Origin: DASRHT01 sp035293765
GTDB taxonomy: Bacteria > Chloroflexota > Ktedonobacteria > Ktedonobacterales > Ktedonobacteraceae
NCBI GenBank assembly: GCA_035293765.1
Contig: DATGMF010000022.1
Location: 1 to 64,000 of the forward strand
Direction of reading: 5' to 3'
Length of the DNA: 64,000 nucleotides
Under the pieces are notes generated by a model, which saw only the letters and a program-made list of their open reading frames with translations, had not been told where the DNA came from and did no database searches. Shown here in pieces: positions 34,463-42,653 of this stretch; position 1 is the stretch's first letter, and the number at the start of each line of letters is the position of its first letter. The translations under genes were made by a program, and so were the position numbers.

Positions 34463-35806
34463 GTGAGGGTTCGCAGCAGCACTGCCAGATCATTGCTTGT
34501 TGTATTTCTACTCCTGTTCATAGCTGCACCACTGACAGCATGTCGGCTCGGGCGGCTAAGGAATCCTCGCGAGGTCGTCTACTGGACCACCGATACCAGC
34601 GATATAGGCGTCAGAGCAGAGAAAGCTGTTGTTCGCGCTTTTGAACAGGCCAATCCCGATATCCATGTCAGGCTGGTATTCATACCAGGCGGCACAGGGA
34701 ATGATACCATGCTCTTGACCGCTGTGCGTGGCGGAACCGGCCCGGATGTGAGCCGCATGGATCGCTTCGAGATCAGCCAGATGGCCGCGATTGGCCTGTT
34801 AGAAGATCTCAAGCCACTGATTGAGAAGCACGAACCCCATTTGCCAGACCACTACCTTCCATTCGCCTGGCAAGAAACGCTGTATAAAGGAGATCCATAC
34901 GCGCTGCCGACCAATACCGATGCTCGCGCTTTATTGTACAACAAAGATATGCTGCGTGCAGCAGGCGTCGATCCCACTGTGCTGGACCCCGTGCATGGTC
35001 CCCCGACCTTTGAGACGATCAAACGCATCGCCTTAAAGGTCAATCATCTCAATACTCGCGGCTCATTTGATCGCGTCGGCTTTATTCCCTGGTATGACCA
35101 GGGATTTCCTACCACCTGGGCTATGGCCTATGGCGCCAGATTCTACAACCTCGCGGCGTGCGCAATAACGCCGACGGAACCCGCCATGCAGCACTCGCTC
35201 CAGTTTACCTATGATTGGACCTCGATCATGAACTGGAATCAGGTCAGCGCGTTCCTGGAAACGTTCCAGCCTGATAACGCCCCGCCTTCGCAGAATGCGT
35301 TCTTTAGCGGGCAAATGGCTATGGTTGCAGCGGGGAACTGGTTTTTGCAGAACATTCAAGAATATGCTCCTGGCCTGCACTATGGCGTCACCTACCTTCC
35401 TGTGCCGTACGCCTCGCAGGCGCCCTATACCTGGTCTGGCGGTTTCTCGCTTGTTATGCCGAAAGGAGCGCACAATATCGAAGATACGTATCGCTTTATG
35501 CGTTTTGCAGCGGGACCGGAAGGGCAGAGGATCTTCACTCGCGAGACAAGTAATTTGCCAACCTGGAATGAACTGCTCAGCGACCGCAGCCTTTTTCCCA
35601 GCAATAACGCGTTCTTTGCGCATCTGCTCAAATTCTCGCGCAGCCGTCCCCCGTTGCCCGTCTGGTCAGCATTGTGGGATGAGTTGGGAACGGCGCAGGA
35701 GCGGGTGATACTACATGAGGCCAGTCCTGAGCGGGCGCTGCAAGCAGTATATCAGCAAGTTCAGCCGCAGCTCCAGCAGTATTGCCCGCTTACCCTGACT
35801 CCATAG
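34463..35806 (+). CDS. ABC sugar transporter, extracellular solute-binding lipoprotein
   Basis: 447 aa. GTG start with AGGAG 7 bases upstream; a frame without ribosome site extends to 34415. The lipoprotein signal ends with LTAC, so the Cys is lipidated and the protein anchored outside the membrane. Family 1 solute-binding pattern: VVYWTTDTSDIGVRAEKAVV, FEQANPDIHVRLVFIPGG, GGTGPDVSRMDRFEI, YALPTNTDARALLYNKDML, and FFSGQMAMVAAGNWF. Two permease genes follow closely, making a carbohydrate importer. No ATPase gene is adjacent. The transported sugar is not predictable by eye. Confidence 0.93.
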   Translation: MRVRSSTARSLLVVFLLLFIAAPLTACRLGRLRNPREVVYWTTDTSDIGVRAEKAVVRAFEQANPDIHVRLVFIPGGTGNDTMLLTAVRGGTGPDVSRMDRFEISQMAAIGLLEDLKPLIEKHEPHLPDHYLPFAWQETLYKGDPYALPTNTDARALLYNKDMLRAAGVDPTVLDPVHGPPTFETIKRIALKVNHLNTRGSFDRVGFIPWYDQGFPTTWAMAYGARFYNLAACAITPTEPAMQHSLQFTYDWTSIMNWNQVSAFLETFQPDNAPPSQNAFFSGQMAMVAAGNWFLQNIQEYAPGLHYGVTYLPVPYASQAPYTWSGGFSLVMPKGAHNIEDTYRFMRFAAGPEGQRIFTRETSNLPTWNELLSDRSLFPSNNAFFAHLLKFSRSRPPLPVWSALWDELGTAQERVILHEASPERALQAVYQQVQPQLQQYCPLTLTP

Positions 35807-35817
35807 GAGACGATATC

Positions 35818-36726
35818 GTGAGAGCTAGCAACTTCCACAGGCTCAATCGCAGGGAACGCTCTCATTTGATCAAGGGATTGTTATTTATCAGCCCGTGGCT
35901 CGTCGGATTGTTGGTATTTACCATATATCCCTTTTTGTACTCCATAGTCATCAGTTTTACCCGCTACTCTGGTTTTCTCCCGCCCATCTGGCTGGGCTGG
36001 CAGAACTACCAGCGTATGTTTCACGATGCGCTGGTCTGGCAATCGCTCTACAACACGTTCTTTTATGCCGTTTTTGCCATTCCGCTAGGCGTGATCGTCG
36101 CGATCATCTTAGCTCTGGCGATGAATCGCCAGCTATACGAGGTCGCAGTCTACAGAACCGCGCTCTATCTCCCGTCTATTCTCCCACTCTTCGCGCTTTC
36201 ACTGGTGACTCTCGTATTAATCAGTCCCCAATATGGCCTGGTTAGCTATGTGCTTACCGCGCTTGGTTTCCCGCAGATGGACTACCTGAGCGATCAGAAC
36301 ACGGCGAAGCTGGTCATTGTGGCCCTGGCCCAACTGGGAGCCGGTAATGCGGCGCTCATTTTCCTTGCTGGTCTGCGTGCCATCCCTCAGACTTTATATG
36401 ATGCAGCCAGGATAGATGGGGCGAGTCGCCTCCGCTGCTTCTGGAGTATCACGCTGCCAATGCTATCACCGGTAATCCTCTACAACATCATTACGGGGCT
36501 GAGCGCGGCGCTCCAGGTCTTTCAGCAGGCATTCATCATGACGGGAGGCGGGCCAGCTCATGGAACGCTCTTCTTCTTTTATTACCTGTATAATAGCGCC
36601 TTTGCGTACGCTCAACTCGGCTACGCTTCGGCTCTAGCGGTCTTCCTGTTTGTAATCGGCGTAGTGATGGCCCTGGTGCTCTATGCAATTGCCCAGCGCT
36701 TTGTCAACTACGAACAGGTCAGTTAG
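35818..36726 (+). CDS. ABC sugar transporter permease (MalF-type)
   Basis: 302 aa, six transmembrane segments. It starts at GTG 35818, with AGGAG 8 bases upstream and 11 bases after the binding-protein stop. Conserved parts are LLFISPWLVGLLVFTIYPFL, SLYNTFFYAVFAIPLGV and the ATPase-contact EAA loop YDAARIDGASRLRCFWSITL. It forms the heterodimeric channel with the next gene product. Confidence 0.94.
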   Translation: MRASNFHRLNRRERSHLIKGLLFISPWLVGLLVFTIYPFLYSIVISFTRYSGFLPPIWLGWQNYQRMFHDALVWQSLYNTFFYAVFAIPLGVIVAIILALAMNRQLYEVAVYRTALYLPSILPLFALSLVTLVLISPQYGLVSYVLTALGFPQMDYLSDQNTAKLVIVALAQLGAGNAALIFLAGLRAIPQTLYDAARIDGASRLRCFWSITLPMLSPVILYNIITGLSAALQVFQQAFIMTGGGPAHGTLFFFYYLYNSAFAYAQLGYASALAVFLFVIGVVMALVLYAIAQRFVNYEQVS

Positions 36727-36756
36727 CGCGTACCGGAAATGGAAGGAGACAGGTCG

Positions 36757-37653
36757 ATGAAGGGTACTATTGATGCTCCTGTGAGCACAATCAAGCCAAA
36801 GGCTGTGAAGCGCCGTCACATTATTGCGCTTATGCACAACCTTGCAGGCCAGATAATCACGCGCATCTTTTTGATCGCCATGTCTCTGCTCTTCCTTGTT
36901 CCTCTCTACTGGATGCTGATAACAGCCCTGAAATCGACGCCGGAACTGACCATTTTCCCTCCAACGTTCTGGCCCTTACATATCCAATGGAGCAATTTCA
37001 TTCAGGCATATACCTATATCTCATTCGGCACCTATTTTGTGAATAGCGTGGTCATTACTGCGCTAGTTGTTATAGGCACTGTTCTTTCAAACCTGGTGGT
37101 AGCTTACGGCTTTGCCTGTATCAGGTGGCCCGGGCGCGATCAAATCTTCTATCTTTTGATTGCTACCCTGTTCATTCCGCTCCCAATTGCGATTATCCCC
37201 CTGTTCGACCTGTTTGCCTCGCTCCACTGGATCAATACATTTCTGCCTCTGGTGGTACCGCCGTTTTTTGCCAGCGCCTTCTATGTGTTCTTGCTGCGCC
37301 AGTTTTTGCTGCAAACCCCTTATGAATTGATAGAGGCCGCGCGCATAGATGGAGCCAGCGAACTGCAAATTTTATGGCGGGTCATCGTGCCTATCGCGCG
37401 ACCAGCTATTGCTGTGGTGGCAATTTTCGCGGCTATCGGGGCCTGGAACGACTTCACAGGCCCTCTGATCTATTTGCAAGATGATAGCCTGCGCACGCTG
37501 GCAGTCGGTCTGGTATTCTTCCGCTCGACGCACGATATCCAGTTTAACTTGCTGATGGCAGCTTCCTTGATGTCCGTTTTGCCCGTGATCATCCTCTTTT
37601 TGGTATTCCAACGCTTTTTCGTCAGAGCCGTGACCCTGGGCAGTATTCGTTAG
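36757..37653 (+). CDS. ABC sugar transporter permease (MalG-type)
   Basis: 298 aa, six transmembrane segments. I chose ATG 36757 (AAGGAG 8 bases upstream) over ATG 36739, whose codons contain that ribosome site. MalG-type signs: PLYWMLITALKSTPELTIFPP, an exported loop with WNDFTGPLIYLQD, and the EAA loop YELIEAARIDGASELQILWR. Third gene of the importer operon. The energy-giving ATPase must come from elsewhere, as in systems that share an MsmX/UgpC-type ATPase. Confidence 0.94.
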   Translation: MKGTIDAPVSTIKPKAVKRRHIIALMHNLAGQIITRIFLIAMSLLFLVPLYWMLITALKSTPELTIFPPTFWPLHIQWSNFIQAYTYISFGTYFVNSVVITALVVIGTVLSNLVVAYGFACIRWPGRDQIFYLLIATLFIPLPIAIIPLFDLFASLHWINTFLPLVVPPFFASAFYVFLLRQFLLQTPYELIEAARIDGASELQILWRVIVPIARPAIAVVAIFAAIGAWNDFTGPLIYLQDDSLRTLAVGLVFFRSTHDIQFNLLMAASLMSVLPVIILFLVFQRFFVRAVTLGSIR

Positions 37654-37660
37654 TGCATTT

Positions 37661-37858
37661 CTATTTGATACCTCCAGATTCGATGGTATACTGCTCCTCA
37701 AGGGGGTGGTGGGAGCTCGACCCGCTTGAGGGTACTGAAATCTGTCGCTGCATCTCTTCACTCGTTGCCAGTAATTCCTCCAACGTTCCCTCTGCCTCTA
37801 CCTTTCCATCTTTGAGCACGATTAACTGTTTGCAAGCCGTCGGCAAATCCCGCGACAT
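37661..37858 (-). pseudogene. C-terminal scrap of an ABC-transporter ATPase
   Basis: About 45 residues reading LIVLKDGKVEAEGTLEELLA, then TSEEMQRQ, the end of an exporter-type ABC ATPase after the switch region. There is no Walker A, signature or Walker B, and no continuing frame upstream. It runs opposite to the importer operon, so it is not the missing importer ATPase. Confidence 0.65.
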
Positions 37859-38097
37859 CCTGCTCCATCACGGCCAGGTGAATAGCTTTTGGCAGATCGG
37901 CAACCTTCTCTGACCAGCCCGGCGCGATATTCTCCTTTTTCAAAAATTGTGCTATAAAGAGGCCGTAATCCTCCAGAGATGAAGAATGTATTCAACTTTC
38001 GCGCCAGGCTGAGGACTTTGTCACTCTCCGCGTGCGCTCGGCTTTCCCTGATGCAGTCAAGGCAACGAATGATGTAGTGACATCCTACAGGATAGAT

Positions 38098-39084
38098 ATG
38101 CAAAACGAGAGCACCTTTTTCGCAACGCTCGTAGAAGAGCAATATGCTGTACAAAACATTCAACTGCGCTCGCTCAGCCCATACAATTTCGACTGGCGGG
38201 GCATTTATCATGTAGAATTGGGCGATCACGTCAGTTGGGTTTTACGAGCCTTCCGTCAGGATAAGGGCGAAAACTGGTTGGTCAAGCCTGCTGCCATGCT
38301 CCTCTTCCTGAAAGAACTGAAGCATCCAGCTCCCCGTGTGGTGCGTACACATTCTGGTGAAGTTGTTGGCGTTGTCAACGGGTGGTGGACGTTCATGACG
38401 ACATTCATTGAAGGAACCCTGGCTGACAGCTCAATCCGCAGCTTGCGTGCGCTGGCAGGGAGAACTGCGGAGCTTCATATGTTAGACCTGGATAGAGCCG
38501 CCTCTACGACGCCGCCCATCCAGGCTTCATGGAAACATCCGCAGCAGGCCGTGCCAGAATGTTTGCAGCTTCTCGACCAGCTTCGCGACCAGGTTCCGTC
38601 GGAGCTACAACCATTCTACGATGAGGTTTCCGCAACGCTTGAGCGTATGCAACAGGCAAGCTTGCCAGTAACGCTTATTCACGGCGATTGTTGTCCAGGC
38701 AATGCCGTACAGACTCCTGATGGCGATATCGTGTTAATTGACTGGGACGGGGCAGGCTATGGACCGCCGGTGCTGGATATTGGCAGTCTCCTGCTCACCT
38801 GTCATTTTGATCAACCTCAATTCCCGCTTATAACCCCCGATCCATCCTTGATCGCCGCCGTTGTCGAGGGATATTGCCAGCAGCGGCTCCTCTCGCAGGC
38901 TGAGCTGGAAATATTGGTGGACGCGGTCCGTTTCAATAGCGCCTTCCACTTCGCGCGCAATCTTCAGTCCATTTTGCAAGATAATTGGAGAGAAAATCTC
39001 GGGCTTCAGAAGTTGCGCATACGTTATGACGTTGCTGAGGAGATTGCGGTGATCGCGCGGAGACGCTGCGAGCAACTTTTGTAA
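38098..39084 (+). CDS. Aminoglycoside phosphotransferase-family kinase
   Basis: 328 aa from ATG 38098 (AGGA upstream). APH/choline-kinase-like fold: VSWVLRAFRQ strand, GWWTFMTTFIEGT hinge region, catalytic loop LIHGDCCPGNAVQ (H-G-D-x-x-x-x-N), and metal-binding IDWDGAGYGPPVLDIG. Such enzymes phosphorylate small hydroxylated molecules or, less often, antibiotics; the N-lobe is divergent. Nothing beside it indicates a substrate. A bidirectional hairpin terminator follows. Confidence 0.87.
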   Translation: MQNESTFFATLVEEQYAVQNIQLRSLSPYNFDWRGIYHVELGDHVSWVLRAFRQDKGENWLVKPAAMLLFLKELKHPAPRVVRTHSGEVVGVVNGWWTFMTTFIEGTLADSSIRSLRALAGRTAELHMLDLDRAASTTPPIQASWKHPQQAVPECLQLLDQLRDQVPSELQPFYDEVSATLERMQQASLPVTLIHGDCCPGNAVQTPDGDIVLIDWDGAGYGPPVLDIGSLLLTCHFDQPQFPLITPDPSLIAAVVEGYCQQRLLSQAELEILVDAVRFNSAFHFARNLQSILQDNWRENLGLQKLRIRYDVAEEIAVIARRRCEQLL

Positions 39085-39140
39085 TTTTGTTGCTCAAGCT
39101 TTTACTATACCATTTTGATTTATTTTCATTCAATGACGGG

Positions 39141-39177
39141 AAAAAGACCTCTTCCTGACCGGGGAAAAGGTCTTTTT
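39141..39177. terminator. Bidirectional terminator
   Basis: AAAAAGACCT / AGGTCTTTTT outer stem with an inner CTTCC / GGGGAA pairing, between the convergent APH-like and VOC genes. U tracts on both strands. Confidence 0.85.
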
Positions 39178-39194
39178 GCAATATAGGGGAAATT

Positions 39195-39605
39195 CTATCT
39201 AACAAATAGCTCTACAACATAGTTATCGGGATCGCAGATGTAGAGCTGCATGACGCCGTCGCCTCGCGGGCGTGGTCCCCCGACAATAGCAATGTTGCGC
39301 GCTTGCAAATATCGCACGGTCTCCTCCAGATCAGTATCATCAACCTCAAGCGCGAAATGGGTACAATGCCCTCTTGCCAGTTCACCTTCACGATAGCCGC
39401 CGGTTTTCTCATGCTCACCCTGTCCTGATGCGGGATCACCAATCAGGTGTAGTTCGGTATGGCCCATGCGGAACCAAGCCCCGGGAAAATCAAATGAGGC
39501 TGGCCTCGCAACCTCCTCTAACCCTAATAACTGCCCATAAAAGTGGCGCGATCTCTCGACGTCACTGACCAGCAGGGCCGCATGATCCAATGTGCGAATT
39601 TTCAT
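39195..39605 (-). CDS. VOC-family (glyoxalase-like) metalloprotein
   Basis: 136 aa, two beta-alpha-beta-beta-beta units. Likely metal ligands are H8 (LDHAALLVSD), E51 (HTELHLIG), H83 (CTHFALEVDD) and E132 (DNYVVELFVR), the normal set for glyoxalase I, fosfomycin-resistance or dioxygenase types. Those activities cannot be separated here. The start region is followed by KIRTLDHAALLVSDVERS as usual. Monocistronic, ending at a shared terminator. Confidence 0.9.
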   Translation of the reverse strand: MKIRTLDHAALLVSDVERSRHFYGQLLGLEEVARPASFDFPGAWFRMGHTELHLIGDPASGQGEHEKTGGYREGELARGHCTHFALEVDDTDLEETVRYLQARNIAIVGGPRPRGDGVMQLYICDPDNYVVELFVR

Positions 39606-39888
39606 GACCTCCTCTTTCGCTCGCTTTTCTCAGGTGCTCTTGCCAAATATGCTTGTACTCAGGCTTTCCCCTATACTATTTACAATGCTCAGGAACAGTA
39701 TACCCGATGGAGGGCGGGTTTTCCAGGAGACGCGTGTCGAAGTCGCTCACGTTGGAAGGCAAGTGCTTCCATTCAAGTTTGCCCTCGCTATCGCCTTTAG
39801 GTTACACTTGGTATGGGATCTTTTAGGCGTCTGGCTTTGTGCTGTGAGATTTGTGCATTATGTCTATAAGAAATGGAGATGTTCTTTT

Positions 39889-40377
39889 ATGACCACCAGC
39901 AATCCGCGTGTTGAGGAAATCCGTCGCCGGGTGCGCGCTTCTTACGATGAGTTGAATCACCTCATTGAAGGCCCGCTCTCGCATGCCGATCAAAACCAGC
40001 TTTATCGCTCGCCCGGTGGAGAGGAATGGACGGTGATGGAAAATCTGGCTCATATTGTCGAGTTTATGCCCTACTGGGCCGATGAGGTTGCTCAACTGGT
40101 TGCTCGACCGGGGCAGAACTTTGGTCGTACGATGCAGCATGAAGGACGGCTCCGCGCTCTTAGAGAGCACGCTCATGATAGCCTGCAACAGGCTCGCACT
40201 GCCCTTCCAGCAAGCTACGCACACCTGGACCGCGTCCTGAACTCTTTAAAGGATAGCGACCTGGAACTGACCGGCCACCACTCAAAATTCGGTGATCGCA
40301 AGCTTGAATGGTTCATTGAGGAGTTCGTAACGCAGCACCTCGCCAATCACGTTGAACAGTTGAAAGGTTGCCTGTAG
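39889..40377 (+). CDS. DinB-family protein
   Basis: 162 aa from ATG 39889 (GGAG upstream). Four-helix DinB/YfiT fold: VRASYDELNHLIEGPLS, WTVMENLAHIVEFMPYWADE with the first His, and EFVTQHLANHVEQLKG with the third-helix His residues. DinB proteins are metal-binding and often thiol-dependent transferases, for example with bacillithiol or mycothiol. The frame is open upstream to 39592, but nothing supports a longer product. Confidence 0.88.
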   Translation: MTTSNPRVEEIRRRVRASYDELNHLIEGPLSHADQNQLYRSPGGEEWTVMENLAHIVEFMPYWADEVAQLVARPGQNFGRTMQHEGRLRALREHAHDSLQQARTALPASYAHLDRVLNSLKDSDLELTGHHSKFGDRKLEWFIEEFVTQHLANHVEQLKGCL

Positions 40378-40437
40378 GAATTTAGCGCCGGCCTGATCAT
40401 CTCCCGTACACACTACAAGTTATCGCACCTGATGTTC

Positions 40438-40460
40438 AAAGTGTAGTATGACACTTTTTT
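40438..40460 (+). terminator. Terminator after the DinB gene
   Basis: AAAGTGT-agtatg-ACACTTT, then TTT. 7-bp stem about 60 bases after the stop codon. Confidence 0.55.
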
Positions 40461-40499
40461 CATCTTTCCTTACGTCTCTTGACTTTTTATTCTAGCTCT

Positions 40500-40742
40500 G
40501 CTAGATTCCGGCTAGAGCACATTTTCAAGTGAATAGTGTTTGTCGGTTCCGTGATAAAGCGGTCTCACGGGTAAAAGCGCTACCGTAAACAAAGATAGGT
40601 GACCCTATCGTGCTCACGTAGGCCCAATGTGGCATCCACAAAGGGAATAGCGGGCTATGTAGTTCACCCCTCACGGCTTTGCCTTGTAAATCCAACAAAG
40701 AAACTGGCGTGCGCAAGAAAACGCGAGATTTTTTGGAACTAT
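40500..40742 (+). mobile_element. Solo right end of a TnpB-type element
   Basis: Gene-free stretch ending in AGATTTTTTGGAACTAT (40726-40742), the same 17-mer found after the TnpB relic at 24322-24338, each preceded by AACG two bases earlier and with TTGTAAA upstream. No TnpB coding remains. It is probably a decayed or non-autonomous copy that may still hold an omega-RNA-like scaffold. Confidence 0.45.
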
Positions 40743-40789
40743 ACTGTTGTTTAAATTCGCCCGGCATTTCATCAAAATCAACAATCCGT

Positions 40790-40798
40790 TGCTATACT
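40790..40798 (+). promoter_or_regulatory. Extended -10 promoter candidate for the ATPase cluster
   Basis: TGCTATACT (TGn + TATACT), about 105 bases before the 154-aa membrane protein ATG and directly after the transposon-end remnant. No clear -35. Confidence 0.4.
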
Positions 40799-40902
40799 TC
40801 TACGCTGTCCATCCTGGTGGTTCATTTTTATAATAATGATCTAAAACTTCGAGTTACTCGAGGTGAGCAATTGACACAGCTTTGACCAACAGGAGGACGA
40901 TT

Positions 40903-41367
40903 ATGCAACAGGAGTTTGTACAAGCCTATCAATTGGGAGCGCTGGAAGACGATTATGCCCTCAATCCGAGGAAGCTCCTCGCCAATTTTGTTTTTATCCT
41001 TGCTTTCGCTATTATCGCACCCGTTCTCGTATTTGGCATAGCTCACTCGACGGCCAATCCCACCAGTTTTATTCTTCCATCCTTCATCTTTTTCCTGGTA
41101 GTAGGTGGCGGCGCCCTGCTCATCTTCTACTTCTCCTACAGACATTTGCATGTCTACATCTATACCAACGGGCTTGTCTACCATAATAAAAACCAGCAGC
41201 GAGTGATCTACTGGCAACAAATCAAGCGAGCATCCACGATGAGAGGATATCTGTATATCTCGGTGAACGGCGCAGCAGTTATCTCGATCCCCTCGTATAT
41301 CTCCAGGTTTCGTGAGTTACGTTCCAAAATCGCACAAGAAATTGCCGCCCATCAGTATCCAGGCTAA
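40903..41367 (+). CDS. Two-TM membrane protein with a PH-like cytoplasmic part
   Basis: 154 aa. GGAGG stands 7 bases before ATG 40903. Hydrophobic segments at about residues 29-48 (FVFILAFAIIAPVLVFGIA) and 57-78 (FILPSFIFFLVVGGGALLIF). The remainder (YTNGLVYHNKNQQRVIYWQQ and ISIPSYISRFRELRSKIAQE) resembles bacterial PH-like domains such as DUF6585-type proteins; this is a moderate guess. It precedes the two ATPase genes by only 29 bases, on the same strand, so it is possibly part of the same operon. Confidence 0.7.
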   Translation: MQQEFVQAYQLGALEDDYALNPRKLLANFVFILAFAIIAPVLVFGIAHSTANPTSFILPSFIFFLVVGGGALLIFYFSYRHLHVYIYTNGLVYHNKNQQRVIYWQQIKRASTMRGYLYISVNGAAVISIPSYISRFRELRSKIAQEIAAHQYPG

Positions 41368-41396
41368 ATCTCGGTACTGCCCATGAGGATTGCACA

Positions 41397-42641
41397 ATGG
41401 ATGCAGACGACGCACTGAACCGGCTACAGGCAGAAAATCAGCAGTTGCGAGAACGACTGGCGCAGTTGCAGGGACGCGTGAGCCGGTCAGACGAACAACT
41501 TAGAGAAAAGACGCACAAAAAACTCTTTGGGAAGCGTTTAAGGCAGGAACGTGAACGGCGTAGCTGGACCCAGAAAAAGCTGGCGGAGATGATCGGCGGC
41601 GGCACCAATGCCAATACAGTAGCTCGCTGGGAAAAAGGTCATAATTTTCCCTCCCCCTGGTGTCGGGAGCGATTACCCGATATTTTTAACATGGAGCCAG
41701 AGCAGCTCTTTCCCGAGTACCTGGAGGCGGTAGGGCGAGGCGTAGAGGGTGCGACCGCAGATGTAGCAACCCATGCTCCTCTAAAAGCACCAGAGAAGCA
41801 ACCTATCGGCTTTCGATCAGTTTTTCATTTTAATGCCACTTTCCCCGATGTCACTGAAGTCTACGGGCGCGATAGGGAAAGAAATAGAGTATTGAATCGT
41901 TTGTCCAAAGGCAGCTCAACCTCACTTGTCGGTCCGAGCAGGATCGGGAAAACATGGTTATTGCGTTGCCTGCAAGATGATGTCCGCAATCATTTCGGCA
42001 AGCCGTACTGTGTCGGCTATATCGATGGAGCTTCATCAATATATCCAACGCTGCATGCGCTGGTTGAGGCGATCCTGCAAGAGTTAGACATTGTCTCCCC
42101 CGGAAAGCCTCCCTATGACGATCCCTTGATAAAGCTTGAAATGGCTCTGAACCGCAAAGATGCGAAAGCTGCAACGCCGAAAAAGATCTATGTTCTTTGC
42201 ATAGACGAGTTCGAGGGCATAAAATTCGATGAACGCCTGCTCAACTCGCTGCGTTCGCTGGCGACATCGGGCAAGCTGTGCATAATCACGGCAAGTAGAA
42301 GGCCACTTTTTAGCATCATTAAGGATAAATTGGGGAAAACCAGCCCATTTTTTAATATTTTCGAGCAAATTCAGCTTGGTCTCTTTGGCTACGAGGAGGC
42401 CGAAAAGTTTGCTACAGAGAAAGGCCCGCAGGCAGGCTTTGATTGCCCGGAGCAGCAATATCTCCTGCAATATGCAGAAGAGGGCGGAAATCAACAACGA
42501 TGGTATCCCATCAAGCTTCAGCTTGTCGGCGAAATGATCGAGGAGGACCGCTATTATCACCAATATCAGCCAGACAACGCGGAGTATTGGCAACGCTTCA
42601 GGGCAACGATGAACGAGCGGTTATCAGGACTCATGGATTGA
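41397..42641 (+). CDS. Coiled coil-XRE-AAA ATPase
   Basis: 414 aa. Residues 1-40 form a coiled coil (RLQAENQQLRERLAQLQGRV). Residues 44-108 are an XRE helix-turn-helix (LRQERERRSWTQKKLAEMIG, NTVARWEKG, FPSPW). An ATPase domain from about 155 has Walker A GPSRIGKT (179-186) and Walker B IYVLCIDEFEG (264-274). It resembles the archaeal-type/STAND ATPases that couple a sensor to NTP hydrolysis. No effector enzyme is evident in the chain. The next gene, 12 bases on, encodes a membrane protein with a second ATPase of the same style (DEFE in both Walker B), so they probably work together. Confidence 0.85.
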   Translation: MDADDALNRLQAENQQLRERLAQLQGRVSRSDEQLREKTHKKLFGKRLRQERERRSWTQKKLAEMIGGGTNANTVARWEKGHNFPSPWCRERLPDIFNMEPEQLFPEYLEAVGRGVEGATADVATHAPLKAPEKQPIGFRSVFHFNATFPDVTEVYGRDRERNRVLNRLSKGSSTSLVGPSRIGKTWLLRCLQDDVRNHFGKPYCVGYIDGASSIYPTLHALVEAILQELDIVSPGKPPYDDPLIKLEMALNRKDAKAATPKKIYVLCIDEFEGIKFDERLLNSLRSLATSGKLCIITASRRPLFSIIKDKLGKTSPFFNIFEQIQLGLFGYEEAEKFATEKGPQAGFDCPEQQYLLQYAEEGGNQQRWYPIKLQLVGEMIEEDRYYHQYQPDNAEYWQRFRATMNERLSGLMD

Positions 42642-42653
42642 GGAGTTGCGCCG

